Assembly: GCF_014127485.1 (NCBI RefSeq)
Contig: NZ_CP059903.1
Span: 3,470,001 to 3,534,000, forward strand
Direction: 5' to 3'
Length of the DNA: 64,000 bases
Source: Nocardioides dongkuii
GTDB lineage: Bacteria > Actinomycetota > Actinomycetes > Propionibacteriales > Nocardioidaceae
Positions 51,712 through 60,305 of the stretch are shown in pieces. Each line of letters begins with the position of its first letter. Positions within the stretch are counted from its first letter, which is position 1. The position numbers were made by a program, and so were the translations under genes. Under the pieces are notes generated by a model. That model was given only the letters and a program-made list of their open reading frames with translations. It was not told where the DNA came from and did not search any database.

Positions 51712-52737
51712 TCAGGCGAGTGTCTTCTGGAACTCGCCGAGCCGCGCCGTCGGCGTGTAGCCGAGCCGGTCGTTCACGCCGACCATGTGCTCGTTGACCT
51801 CGGCGTTGTAGGTGACCAGCGTCCGCACCGACGGGCGCAGCTGCTGCAGCTGCCGCAGGTTGGCGACCTTCACCGCGAGCCCCAACCGGTGGCCGCGGTG
51901 GTCGCGTCGGACCAGGGTGCCCCACTGGTAGCCCCGGTCCGACCCGTGGTCGGTGCAGGCCAGGTCGGTGTACGCCGCGACCGTGCCGTCCGCGGCCAGG
52001 GCCACGGTGTGCAGCTTGGTGCGGCCCTTCTTCGCGGTCTCCGCCTCGTCCTCGCGGACCGCGGCGGTGCTCGCCGACTCCGGCTCGAGCGTGAGGTCGC
52101 CGGTCGGCGCCTCGGTCATCAGCGTCGAAGCCAGGTCGGCCCAGCCCTGCAGGAGCTCCTCGGGCACCGGGCCGACCCACGACCGCAGCGTGTACGCCGC
52201 GTGGTGCGGCGCCGCCTCGGCGGCGAGCGCGTCGAGCAGGGCGTCGTCGACGGGAAGACGCAGCTCGCGCTGGACGTCGCCGAGCCCGAGCACGTACCCG
52301 CAGGCCCGGGCGAACTCCGGCCCGCTCTCGCCGATCCCCTCCGCCCCCGCCCCGTAGGCGTAGCGGGTCTCGCCGCCGAGGATGGTGCGGCCGCGCCCGC
52401 GGGCGACCTCCTCGAGCCGGGCGAGCATCGCCCGCCCGTACCCGCGGCGCCGGTGGTCGGGGTGCACGTGGACGGCGAGCTCGGCGCGGTCGCGGTTGTC
52501 GAGCAGCGGCAGCCGCACCCGTCCGGTCGCCACCAGCTCGCCGCCGAGCAGGCCGGCGTACGCCGTCGACCAGGAGCGGGTGCCGCCGTCGCGGATCATC
52601 ACCCGCAGCTCCTCGGCCTGCCAGGGCGTCGCGCTGGCCCCGCGCCCGTGCCGCTCGGCGGCCTCGTAGACCCGGTGCCACGCGGCGTACGCCACGTCGT
52701 CGTCGACGTCGAGCGGCACGACCTGGTAGCCGCTCAC
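51712..52737 (-). CDS. Tandem GNAT acetyltransferase
   Basis: The 341-residue protein has two GNAT domains. The first (about 1-170) has [17 protein letters not shown]. The second (about 190-340) has VRRDHRGHRLGLAVKVANLRQL and the EVNEHMVGVNDRLGY ending. It resembles the tandem GNAT at 42858-43871 in plan and motifs. The GTG start at 52737 overlaps the stop of the ABC-F gene, so it is coupled to it. Substrate unknown. Confidence 0.85.
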   Translation of the reverse strand: MSGYQVVPLDVDDDVAYAAWHRVYEAAERHGRGASATPWQAEELRVMIRDGGTRSWSTAYAGLLGGELVATGRVRLPLLDNRDRAELAVHVHPDHRRRGYGRAMLARLEEVARGRGRTILGGETRYAYGAGAEGIGESGPEFARACGYVLGLGDVQRELRLPVDDALLDALAAEAAPHHAAYTLRSWVGPVPEELLQGWADLASTLMTEAPTGDLTLEPESASTAAVREDEAETAKKGRTKLHTVALAADGTVAAYTDLACTDHGSDRGYQWGTLVRRDHRGHRLGLAVKVANLRQLQQLRPSVRTLVTYNAEVNEHMVGVNDRLGYTPTARLGEFQKTLA

Positions 52738-54419
52738 CGCGCCCGCTCCACCCGGCCCTCGTCCCAGACCGGCCCGTCGGACTCGTAGACCTCGCCGTCG
52801 GCGCCGTAGACCAGGAACCGGTCGAAGCCGCGCGCGAACCAGCGGTCGTGGGTGACCGCGAGCACCGTGCCCTCGAACGCCGCGAGGCCCTCCTCGAGCG
52901 CCTCGGCCGACTGCACGTCGAGGTTGTCGGTGGGCTCGTCGAGCAGCAGCAGGGTGGCCCCCGACAGCTCGAGCAGCAGGATCTGGAAGCGGGCCTGCTG
53001 GCCGCCGCTGAGTGACTCGAAGGTCTGCTCGCCGGCGTGCGCGAGCTCGTAGCGGTCCAGCACCCGGGCCGCCTGCTCGCGGCCCATCCCGCGCCGGCCG
53101 TCGGGGTGCCCGTCGCCGCGGTGCAGCACCTCCAGCAGCGTCCGCCCGACCAGCTCGGGGTGCTCGTGGGTCTGCACGAACCAGCCCGGCCGGACCCGGG
53201 CGCCGAGGCGCGCCTGGCCGCGGTGCCGCACCGGCTCGATCCGCACCTCGCCCACTGGCCGGTGCTCGACGTCGGGGTCGCTGCCGCCGGCCGCGAGCAG
53301 CCGGAGGAAGTGCGACTTGCCCGAGCCGTTGGACCCGAGGACGGCGACCCGCTCGCCGTACCAGACCTCGAGGTCGAAGGGGCGCATCAGCCCCTCGAGC
53401 TCGAGCTGCTCGCAGACCACCGCGCGCTTGCCCGTGCGACCCCCGGTGAGCCGCATCGTGACCTGCTGCTCGCGCGGCTGCTCGGTCGGCGGCCCGGCCT
53501 CCTCGAACTTCCGCAGCCGGGTCTGCGCGGCGCGGTACTGGCTCGACATCCCGTCGTTGTACTCCGACTTGACCTTCAGGCGGAGCACCAGCGCCTTGAG
53601 CTTCGCGTGCTCCTCGTCCCAGCGACGGCGCTGCTCCTCGAGGCGCGCGAACCGGTCGGTGCGGGCCTGGTGGTAGGAGGTGAAGCCGCCCGGGTGGGTC
53701 CAGACCGTGTTGCCCGCGGCGCCCAGCTCGACGGTCACGACCCGGGTGGCGGTGTTGTTCAACAGCTCGCGGTCGTGGCTGATCATCAGCACGGTCTTGT
53801 CGGACTCGCGGATCCGGCCCTCGAGCCAGATCTTGCCCGGGACGTCGAGGTAGTTGTCGGGCTCGTCGAGCAGCAGCACCTGGTCGGGACCGCGGAGCAG
53901 GTACTCCAGCACCAGCCGCTTCTGCTCGCCGCCGGAGAGCGTGGTGAGCTCGCGGTACTTCACCCGGTCGTACGGCACCCCCAGCGCGGCGATCGTGCAC
54001 ACGTCCCAGACGACCTCGACGTCGTACCCGCCGGCGTCGGCGTACTCGCCCAGGGCGGTGGCGTAGGCCATCTGGGTCTTCTCGTCGTCGTGCTCCATCA
54101 GCGCCAGCTCGAGGCGGTCCACCGCGGCCGCGGCCTCGCGGACGCGCGGCGGGGAGACGCTCAGCAGCAGGTCGGCGACGCTCGTGCTGCCCACGGCGAC
54201 CTGCTGGCGCATCACGCCGAGCCCGCCGCTGCGCGTCACCGCGCCGGCGTGCGGCGCGAGCTCGCCGGTGATGATCCGGAGCAGCGTCGTCTTGCCGGCG
54301 CCGTTCGCCCCGACCAGCGCGACCTTCGCCCCCTCGCCCACCCGGAACGACACGTCCTCGAGCAGCACCCGCCCGTCCGGCAGCTCGTAGCGCACCCCGG
54401 CGACATCCACATGACCCAC
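52734..54419 (-). CDS. ABC-F family ATP-binding protein
   Basis: The 561-residue soluble protein holds two ABC ATPase domains (Walker A GANGAGKTT at about 37-45 and GSNGSGKSH near 365; signatures LSGGEQKR and LSGGQQARF; Walker B LLLDEP twice) joined by a charged linker of about 80 residues, with no transmembrane part. ABC-F proteins act on the ribosome, some giving antibiotic resistance and others controlling translation; the subgroup is not clear. The start is GTG 54419; ATG 54413 is also in frame. Confidence 0.9.
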   Translation of the reverse strand: MGHVDVAGVRYELPDGRVLLEDVSFRVGEGAKVALVGANGAGKTTLLRIITGELAPHAGAVTRSGGLGVMRQQVAVGSTSVADLLLSVSPPRVREAAAAVDRLELALMEHDDEKTQMAYATALGEYADAGGYDVEVVWDVCTIAALGVPYDRVKYRELTTLSGGEQKRLVLEYLLRGPDQVLLLDEPDNYLDVPGKIWLEGRIRESDKTVLMISHDRELLNNTATRVVTVELGAAGNTVWTHPGGFTSYHQARTDRFARLEEQRRRWDEEHAKLKALVLRLKVKSEYNDGMSSQYRAAQTRLRKFEEAGPPTEQPREQQVTMRLTGGRTGKRAVVCEQLELEGLMRPFDLEVWYGERVAVLGSNGSGKSHFLRLLAAGGSDPDVEHRPVGEVRIEPVRHRGQARLGARVRPGWFVQTHEHPELVGRTLLEVLHRGDGHPDGRRGMGREQAARVLDRYELAHAGEQTFESLSGGQQARFQILLLELSGATLLLLDEPTDNLDVQSAEALEEGLAAFEGTVLAVTHDRWFARGFDRFLVYGADGEVYESDGPVWDEGRVERAR

Positions 54420-54478
54420 GTCGGAGGATTGTCCGCCTCGGTGGCGTGTTCGGCGAACTGATAACGGGGACGGCGGCC

Positions 54479-54544
54479 GGTTTCCCCGGTGAACCGGGGA
54501 AACCTGATGTTCTCGGCCGTCGCGATGGCCGAGAACATCAGGTT
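54479..54544. repeat. Two overlapping perfect palindromes in a divergent promoter region
   Basis: GGTTTCCCCGGT (54479-54490) pairs with ACCGGGGAAACC (54493-54504). The second palindrome has 18-bp arms, 54501-54518 (AACCTGATGTTCTCGGCC) and 54527-54544. They share four bases (54501-54504), so only one hairpin can form fully at a time. They sit in the 295-bp gap between the ABC-F gene and an acyl-CoA dehydrogenase gene that point away from each other, so simple termination is an unlikely role. Confidence 0.9.
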
Positions 54545-54714
54545 CTCCCTGAGAAGTACGGCGGCCGGGGCAAGGTCGGCGGGCTGCCGCGCCGCCACGG
54601 CGTCCGCCGTCACCCCGGCCATGCTCGGGTAGGGACCAGCGTTGGGCGGGGCGCCCATGTCCTGGTCACCGGGCCCGCGCCATGATGGGCGCTCACACCC
54701 CAGGGAGGGCACCG

Positions 54715-55860
54715 ATGCAGCTGGAGCTGTCAGCCGAGGACCAGGCGTTCCGCGAGGAGATGCGCGAGTTCTTCACGATGAAGTTCCCCCAGGAGATCCG
54801 CGACGCGGTCACCGCGGGGCGCGAGCTCACCAAGGAGCAGATCGTCGAGAGCCAGCAGACGCTGAACGCCGCCGGGCTCGCCGTACCGCACTGGCCCGAG
54901 GAGTGGGGCGGCCGCGGCTGGTCGGACCTGCGCCGTCACCTGTGGAACGAGGAGATGCAGGCGGCCGCCGTGCCGCTGCCGCTGGCGTTCAACGCCAACA
55001 TGATCGGCCCGGTGCTGGCGCACTTCGGCTCCCAGGAGCTCAAGGAGCGGTTCCTGCCGCCGACGGCCAACCTCGACATCTGGTGGAGCCAGGGCTTCTC
55101 CGAGCCCGACGCCGGCTCCGACCTCGCGAGCCTGCGCACGACCGCGGTGCGCGACGGCGACCACTTCGTGGTCAACGGGCAGAAGACCTGGACCACGCTG
55201 GGCCAGTACGGCGACTGGATCTTCACGCTGGTGCGCACCGACCCCGAGGTCAAGAAGCAGGCCGGCATCTCGATGCTGCTCATCGACATGACCTCCCCGG
55301 GCGTGGAGGTGCGCCCGATCGAGCTGATCGACGGCGGCCACGAGGTCAACGAGGTCTGGTTCACCGACGTGCGGGTGCCTGCGGACCTGCTGGTCGGCGA
55401 GCTCAACGGCGGCTGGACGATCGCGAAGTTCCTGCTCGGCAACGAGCGCGTCGGCGTCGCCCCGGTCGGGACGACCAAGCGCGTCCTCGCCCAGGCCAAG
55501 GAGCTCGCCGGCGCCCAGCTGGAGGACCCGTTCACGCGCGCCCGGTTCGCCGAGCTCGAGAACGAGCTGCTCTCGCTGGAGCTGACCGCGCTGCGCGTGG
55601 TCGCCCACTCCGAGGGCGGCGAGCCGCACCCCGCGAGCTCGGTGCTCAAGCTCAAGGGCACCGAGATCCAGCAGGCGGTCACCGAGCTGGTGCTCGACCT
55701 CGCCGGACCGGCGGGGCTGGCGACCGGCGAGGGCGCCGGCGTGCCCGAGTGGGCCCACCTCGCGGCGCCGACGTACCTCAACATGCGCAAGGCGTCGATC
55801 TACGGCGGGTCCAACGAGATCCAGCGCCAGATCATCGCCCGCACGATCCTGGGACTCTGA
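54715..55860 (+). CDS. Acyl-CoA dehydrogenase (FadE-type), subunit of a likely pair
   Basis: The 381-residue flavoprotein has the FAD-site segments GFSEPDAGSDLASL and VNGQKTWTT, and the C-terminal IYGGSNEIQRQIIARTILG. The usual catalytic Glu position (YEG) is Gly here (YGGS), as in many actinobacterial FadE proteins that use a Glu elsewhere. The ATG at 54715 follows AGGGAGGG. It lies 10 bp before another acyl-CoA dehydrogenase gene. Adjacent pairs in actinobacteria often form alpha2beta2 enzymes acting on steroid side chains. Confidence 0.92.
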   Translation: MQLELSAEDQAFREEMREFFTMKFPQEIRDAVTAGRELTKEQIVESQQTLNAAGLAVPHWPEEWGGRGWSDLRRHLWNEEMQAAAVPLPLAFNANMIGPVLAHFGSQELKERFLPPTANLDIWWSQGFSEPDAGSDLASLRTTAVRDGDHFVVNGQKTWTTLGQYGDWIFTLVRTDPEVKKQAGISMLLIDMTSPGVEVRPIELIDGGHEVNEVWFTDVRVPADLLVGELNGGWTIAKFLLGNERVGVAPVGTTKRVLAQAKELAGAQLEDPFTRARFAELENELLSLELTALRVVAHSEGGEPHPASSVLKLKGTEIQQAVTELVLDLAGPAGLATGEGAGVPEWAHLAAPTYLNMRKASIYGGSNEIQRQIIARTILGL

Positions 55861-55870
55861 GGGGACTGAC

Positions 55871-57028
55871 ATGGACTTCACCTACGACGACGAGCAGGAC
55901 GCCCTCCGCGACGCGGTGCGCGGCCTGGTCGGCAAGGCGTACGCCGACTTCGAGCAGCGCCGCCGCACCGCCGCCGAGGAGCCCGGCTTCAGCGAGAAGA
56001 TGTGGACGCAGCTGGCCGAGATGGGCCTGCTCGGGCTGCCGTTCGCCGAGGAGGACGGCGGCGTCGGGGCCGGTCCGGTCGAGATCGGCATCGTCGCCCG
56101 CGAGCTGGGCCGGGTGCTCGCGCCCGAGCCGTACCTCACCTCCGTCGTGCTCGCCGGCGGCCTGGTCTCCGCGGCCGGCACCCGCGGGCAGCGCGCCGAG
56201 GTGCTCGGCGCGCTCTCCGCAGGCGAGAGCGTCCTGGCCTTCGCCCACGACGAGGAGGGCAGCCGGTGGGCGCCGTCCGCGAGCGCCGTGCGGGCCACCC
56301 GGGACGGCGACGCGTGGACCCTCACCGGCGTCAAGGAGCCGGTCCCCCACGGCGCCCGCGCCGACCTGCTGGTCGTCAGCGCCGCGCTGCCCGACGGCGG
56401 CACCGGCGTGTTCCTCGTCGACCCCGACGGGGTGCAGCGCGACGGCTACACGACGTACGACGGGGGCCGCGCCGCGCGGGTCACCTTCGACGGCACCGCC
56501 GCCACCCCGCTCGGCACGCCCGGCCAGGACCTCGAGCCGACGATCGCCACCATCCTCGACATCGGCCGGATCATGGCCGGCCAGGAGGCGCTCGGCGCGA
56601 TGGAGGTCGCGCTCGCCGCGACCACGTCGTACCTCACCAGCCGCAAGCAGTTCGGCGTCACGCTGAACACCTTCCAGGCGCTGAACTTCCGCGCCGCCGA
56701 CATGTACGTCTCCCTCGAGCTGGCCTCCAGCCTCGTGCAGTGGGCGACGATGGTGCTCGCGACCGGCGACGCCACGCGGGCCGCCGACGCGGCCGCGCGG
56801 GCGGCGTACCAGGTCAGCCGGGCGTCGCGGCACGTCGGCCAGGAGGCGATCCAGCTGCACGGCGGCATCGCGATGACCGCGGAGTACTCCGTCGGCATGT
56901 ACGCCGCGCGGCTCTCCGCGCTCGACCACCTGCTCGGCGACGGCCAGCACCACCTGGCCCGGCTGGCGGCCGGCATCGAGGGGTACGGCGCGATCGACCC
57001 GCTGGCGCCGACCGCCGGGCGGGGATGA
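55871..57028 (+). CDS. Acyl-CoA dehydrogenase-like protein, second subunit of the pair
   Basis: The 385-residue protein has the acyl-CoA dehydrogenase fold but lacks the standard FAD-loop signature (it reads FAHDEEGSRW) and the C-terminal catalytic motif (LLGDGQHHLARL). QLHGGIAMTAEYSVG is recognisable. This degenerate type is known as the partner chain of heterotetrameric FadE enzymes. The ATG at 55871 is 10 bp downstream of the first subunit gene. It is probably cofactor-poor alone. Confidence 0.87.
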   Translation: MDFTYDDEQDALRDAVRGLVGKAYADFEQRRRTAAEEPGFSEKMWTQLAEMGLLGLPFAEEDGGVGAGPVEIGIVARELGRVLAPEPYLTSVVLAGGLVSAAGTRGQRAEVLGALSAGESVLAFAHDEEGSRWAPSASAVRATRDGDAWTLTGVKEPVPHGARADLLVVSAALPDGGTGVFLVDPDGVQRDGYTTYDGGRAARVTFDGTAATPLGTPGQDLEPTIATILDIGRIMAGQEALGAMEVALAATTSYLTSRKQFGVTLNTFQALNFRAADMYVSLELASSLVQWATMVLATGDATRAADAAARAAYQVSRASRHVGQEAIQLHGGIAMTAEYSVGMYAARLSALDHLLGDGQHHLARLAAGIEGYGAIDPLAPTAGRG

Positions 57029-57052
57029 TCGACACTCCTTAGACTGCTGCCC

Positions 57053-58054
57053 ATGGTGCAGCAGGCCGAGGAGCCGATCGACGAGGACGTGCGCCTGGCT
57101 GCGCCACGGCGTACCCGGCGCGGGGCGCGCGTCGCCGCGATGGCGGCGTACGCGGTCCTGCTCGGCGTGTGGATCGAGCTGCTCGGCATCCCCAACGACA
57201 CCGTGCAGGTCTTCCTGTGGCTCTGGGTCGGCACGATCGCGTGGAACGTCGAGGCGCCGCCGCGCTCGCACCTGGCGTTCCTGCGCGACTGGTGGCTGCC
57301 GGTGGTCGGCCTGGTCATCTACTTCTACAGCCGCGGGCTGACCGACGAGCTCGGGCTGCCGGTGCACGTGCAGATGCCGATCACCGTCGACGAGTGGCTC
57401 GGCGGCGGGGTCACCCCGACCGAGCGGCTGCAGGACGCCTGGTGCGGCGACCCGTGCACCAAGGACAGCGAGCCGCGGTTCTACGACCTGTTCCTCACGA
57501 CCGTCTACGCCACCCATTTCCTCGCCGGCCTGACCATCGCGGCCGTGCTGTGGGTGCGCAACCGCGGTGAGTGGATGAAGTGGATGCGGCGCTACGTCGG
57601 CATCAACTTCGGCGCGCTGGTCGTCTACATCCTCTACCCGATGGCCCCGCCGTGGATGGCCTCCGAGCAGGGGCAGATGGGCGAGGTCACCCGGATCACC
57701 AGCCGCGGGTGGTCCGACATCGGCCTGGACCGGATCGACCTGGTGCTCCAGGGCGTCGGCAACCCGGTGGCGGCGATGCCGTCGCTGCACGCCGGCATCT
57801 CCTTCCTGATCGCGATGTACGCCGTCCAGCGGCTGCGCACGCCGTGGCGCTGGCTGCTGCTGCTCTACCCGCTGGCGATGTCGACGGCGCTGGTCTACTT
57901 CGCCGAGCACTACGTCATCGACATCGTCGCCGGCGCCGCGCTCGCGCTGCTGGTGCTGGTGCTCGCCTCCGCCTGGGAGCGCCGCCGGGCCGACCGCCTC
58001 GACGCCGCTGCCCCCACCCCCACCCCCGCGCAGGAGCCCGCCGAGTCGGCGTGA
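57053..58054 (+). CDS. PAP2-family membrane phosphatase/phosphotransferase
   Basis: The 333-residue protein has about six transmembrane segments. The PAP2 phosphatase motifs AAMPSLHAGIS (about 242-252) and AEHYVIDIVAG (about 284-294) supply the catalytic histidines. It resembles the inositol-phosphoceramide-synthase-like PAP2_3 group, so it may act on lipid phosphates at the outer membrane face. Start ATG 57053, 24 bp after the dehydrogenase gene. Its stop codon TGA lies inside the left arm of the inverted repeat at 58039-58091. Confidence 0.85.
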   Translation: MVQQAEEPIDEDVRLAAPRRTRRGARVAAMAAYAVLLGVWIELLGIPNDTVQVFLWLWVGTIAWNVEAPPRSHLAFLRDWWLPVVGLVIYFYSRGLTDELGLPVHVQMPITVDEWLGGGVTPTERLQDAWCGDPCTKDSEPRFYDLFLTTVYATHFLAGLTIAAVLWVRNRGEWMKWMRRYVGINFGALVVYILYPMAPPWMASEQGQMGEVTRITSRGWSDIGLDRIDLVLQGVGNPVAAMPSLHAGISFLIAMYAVQRLRTPWRWLLLLYPLAMSTALVYFAEHYVIDIVAGAALALLVLVLASAWERRRADRLDAAAPTPTPAQEPAESA

Positions 58055-58113
58055 GTTGCGCCGCCGGGTGACAACTCACGCCGACTCGGCGCTCAACTCA
58101 CGCCGAGTCGGCG
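58039..58113. repeat. Perfect 20-bp inverted repeat plus third unit (GCCGAGTCGGC family)
   Basis: CGCCGAGTCGGCGTGAGTTG (58039-58058) pairs with 58072-58091 over 20 bp with a 13-base loop. A third unit at 58094-58113 matches the right arm with one mismatch. The CGCCGAGTCGGCG core is shared with 15771 and 48522. It lies between the convergent PAP2 and TetR genes, where it may terminate both. Confidence 0.88.
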
Positions 58114-58120
58114 CTTGTGT

Positions 58121-58699
58121 TCAGGCCGCGCCGACCATCCGCAGGGCCAGCCCGCGGTAGTGCTCGGCGACCAGGTCGGGGCTCCAGCCGCGGTCCTCGC
58201 GGTACCAGCGCGCCACGTCGATGCCGAGCGAGAGCAGCGCGGTGGCGGTGATCGCCGGGTCGGTGGTCGTGAAGTGCCCCGAGGCCGCGCCGCGCTCGAG
58301 CAGGTCGCGCATCACCCGGTCGATGCGGCGGCGCAGCTCCTCGACCTCCGCGCGGTGCTCCTCGGTGAGCGCGGCCATCTCGTAGGTCACCACGCGGGCG
58401 CTGACGTGGTGGACGGCGTGGTGGCGGACGAACTCCTCGACCAGCCGCGCGAGGTGGTCGACCGGGGTGCCGGGGCCCGCGACGGCGTCCTCGCACAGGG
58501 CCAGCACCCGCTGGTGGCCGACGAGGCAGATCAGGTGCAGCAGCTCCTCCTTGGAGCGGTGGTGCACGTAGAGCGCGGCCGGGCTCATGCCCGCGGCCGC
58601 CGCGATGTCGCGGGTGGTGGTGCCGTGGAAGCCGCGCGCCGAGAACGCCTCCACCGCCGCGGCGAGGAGCCGGTCGCGGGCGTTGACCTCGGGGGGCAT
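58121..58699 (-). CDS. TetR-family transcriptional regulator, KstR2-like
   Basis: The 192-residue regulator has an N-terminal helix-turn-helix (about 10-55, GTTTRDIAAAAGMSPAALYVHHRSKEEL) and a ligand-binding C-terminal domain ending WYREDRGWSPDLVAEHYRGLAL, which resembles KstR2, the CoA-ligand-controlled repressor of steroid ring degradation. The ATG at 58699 is chosen over upstream codons that overlap the operator. It is divergent from the SDR operon, with the operator at 58709-58726 between them, so it probably represses that operon and itself. Confidence 0.85.
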   Translation of the reverse strand: MPPEVNARDRLLAAAVEAFSARGFHGTTTRDIAAAAGMSPAALYVHHRSKEELLHLICLVGHQRVLALCEDAVAGPGTPVDHLARLVEEFVRHHAVHHVSARVVTYEMAALTEEHRAEVEELRRRIDRVMRDLLERGAASGHFTTTDPAITATALLSLGIDVARWYREDRGWSPDLVAEHYRGLALRMVGAA

Positions 58700-58708
58700 G
58701 GCAGCGAT

Positions 58709-58726
58709 AGTAAGCAAGCGCTTAGT
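58709..58726. promoter_or_regulatory. Putative operator of the TetR regulator
   Basis: AGTAAGCAAGCGCTTAGT is a near-perfect inverted repeat (6 of 7 arm positions). AGCAAGCGCTTAGT (58713-58726) fits the KstR2 consensus ANCAAGNNCTTGNT at all but one position. It lies 10 bp from the TetR start and 33 bp from the SDR start. Confidence 0.65.
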
Positions 58727-58758
58727 CAGAGGGCAACGATGTGAGGGGCGGGGACGGC

Positions 58759-59511
58759 ATGCGGGGTCTGCAGGGCAAGGTGGCGCTGGTGACCGGCGCG
58801 AGCCGGGGCATCGGCCTCGGGATCGCCGAGCGGCTGGTGGCCGAGGGCGCGCGGGTCTGCCTGACCGCCCGCAAGCCCGAGGCGCTCGAGGAGGCCGTCG
58901 CCTCGCTCGGCGGGCCCGAGCACGCGATCGCCGTCGCCGGCAAGGCCGACGACCCCGCCCACCGCGACGACGCGGTCGCCCGCACGATCGAGACGTTCGG
59001 CAGCCTCGACCTGCTGGTCAACAACGCCGGCATCAACCCCGTGTACGGGCCGCTCGTCGACCTCGACCTCGCCGCCGCACGCAAGATCGTCGAGGTCAAC
59101 GCGCTCGGCGCGCTCGCCTGGGTGCAGACGGCGTACCACGCCTGGATGCGCGAGCACGGCGGCGCGGTCGTCAACGTCTCCTCGGTCTCCGGCGTCAAGC
59201 CCGCCCCCGGCATCTCCATGTACGGCGCCAGCAAGGCGATGCTGATCAGCCTCACCGAGTCGCTCGCCGTCGAGCTCGGCCCGGGCGTCCGGGTGAACGC
59301 CGTCGCGCCGGCCGTGGTGAAGACCCGGTTCGCCAGCGCGCTCTACGAGGGCCGCGAGGAGGAGGTCGCGTCGGCGTACCCGCTGAAGCGGCTCGGCGTC
59401 CCCGAGGACGTCGGCAGCGTCGTGGCGTTCCTGCTCTCCGAGGACGCCGCCTGGCTGACCGGCCAGACCGTGGTCCTCGACGGGGGCGTCACCCTGACCG
59501 GCGGCGTCTGA
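58759..59511 (+). CDS. SDR-family oxidoreductase
   Basis: The 250-residue classical short-chain dehydrogenase has the NAD(P) motif GASRGIG (about 13-19), NNAGIN, catalytic Ser in NVSSVSG and YxxxK in MYGASK (about 154-159). The start is ATG 58759, after GAGGGGCGGGG. It resembles the 3-oxoacyl reductase/hydroxyacyl-CoA dehydrogenase type. It heads the operon SDR-SDR-phosphotransferase-ACAD-ACAD-hydrolase under the TetR operator. Confidence 0.9.
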   Translation: MRGLQGKVALVTGASRGIGLGIAERLVAEGARVCLTARKPEALEEAVASLGGPEHAIAVAGKADDPAHRDDAVARTIETFGSLDLLVNNAGINPVYGPLVDLDLAAARKIVEVNALGALAWVQTAYHAWMREHGGAVVNVSSVSGVKPAPGISMYGASKAMLISLTESLAVELGPGVRVNAVAPAVVKTRFASALYEGREEEVASAYPLKRLGVPEDVGSVVAFLLSEDAAWLTGQTVVLDGGVTLTGGV

Positions 59512-60305
59512 TGACCGGCCCGCTCGCCGGCGCCGGCGCGGTCGTGACCGGCGCGGGCCGCGGGATCGGCCGGGCGCTCGCCGTCCGGCTCGCGCAGGAG
59601 GGCGCCCGCGTCGTCGTCAACGACCTCGACGCCGACGCGGCGTACGCCGTCGCCGCCGAGGTCGGGGGTACGGCGGTCCCCGGCGACTGCGCCTCCGACG
59701 AGGGCGTCCGCGCGCTGGTCGACCGCGCCACCGAGGCGCTCGGCCGCGTCGACGTCTACCTCGCCAACGCCGGCATCGACGGCGCCGCCGGGCCGGACAG
59801 CCTGCAGACCCCCGACGCCGCCTGGGAGCAGGTGCTCGACGTCAACGTGATGGCCCACGTCCGAGCCGCGCGCACGCTCGTCCCGCGCTGGCTCGAGGAC
59901 GGCGGCGGCGGCCGGTTCGTCGTCACCGCCTCCGCCGCCGGGCTGCTCACGATGGTCGGCAGCGCGCCGTACTCGGTCACCAAGCACGCCGCGGTCGGCT
60001 TCGCCGAGTGGCTCTCGGTGACGTACGGCGACCGCGGGGTCACCGTCCAGGCGATCTGCCCGCAGGGCGTGCGCACCCGGATGCTCGAGGAGGCCGGCCC
60101 GCTGCAGGGGCTGCTCTCCCGCGACACCGCGCTCGAGCCCGAGCAGGTCGCCGACGCCTGGGTGCGCTCGCTGGCCGACGACCGGTTCCTGGTGCTCCCC
60201 CACCCTGAGGTGGCCGACTACTACGCCGCCCGCGCCGCCGACACCGACCGCTGGCTCGCCGGCATGCGCCGCCTCCAGGCCAAGGTCGACGGGCTCGGCT
60301 CGTGA
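59511..60305 (+). CDS. SDR-family oxidoreductase
   Basis: The 264-residue short-chain dehydrogenase has GAGRGIG (about 14-20), NAGIDG, the catalytic Ser in TASAAGL and YSVTK (about 150-154). The ATG at 59511 shares a base with the TGA of the preceding SDR gene (TGATG). The substrate is probably a hydroxyacyl intermediate of the cluster, but this is inferred from context only. Confidence 0.9.
   Translation: MTGPLAGAGAVVTGAGRGIGRALAVRLAQEGARVVVNDLDADAAYAVAAEVGGTAVPGDCASDEGVRALVDRATEALGRVDVYLANAGIDGAAGPDSLQTPDAAWEQVLDVNVMAHVRAARTLVPRWLEDGGGGRFVVTASAAGLLTMVGSAPYSVTKHAAVGFAEWLSVTYGDRGVTVQAICPQGVRTRMLEEAGPLQGLLSRDTALEPEQVADAWVRSLADDRFLVLPHPEVADYYAARAADTDRWLAGMRRLQAKVDGLGS

Noticed and set aside
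55832-57910. 692-residue minus-strand open frame across the second acyl-CoA dehydrogenase and PAP2 genes
   Set aside because: It spans two real plus-strand genes and their junction, has low-complexity composition, and shows no domain; it is an antisense shadow.
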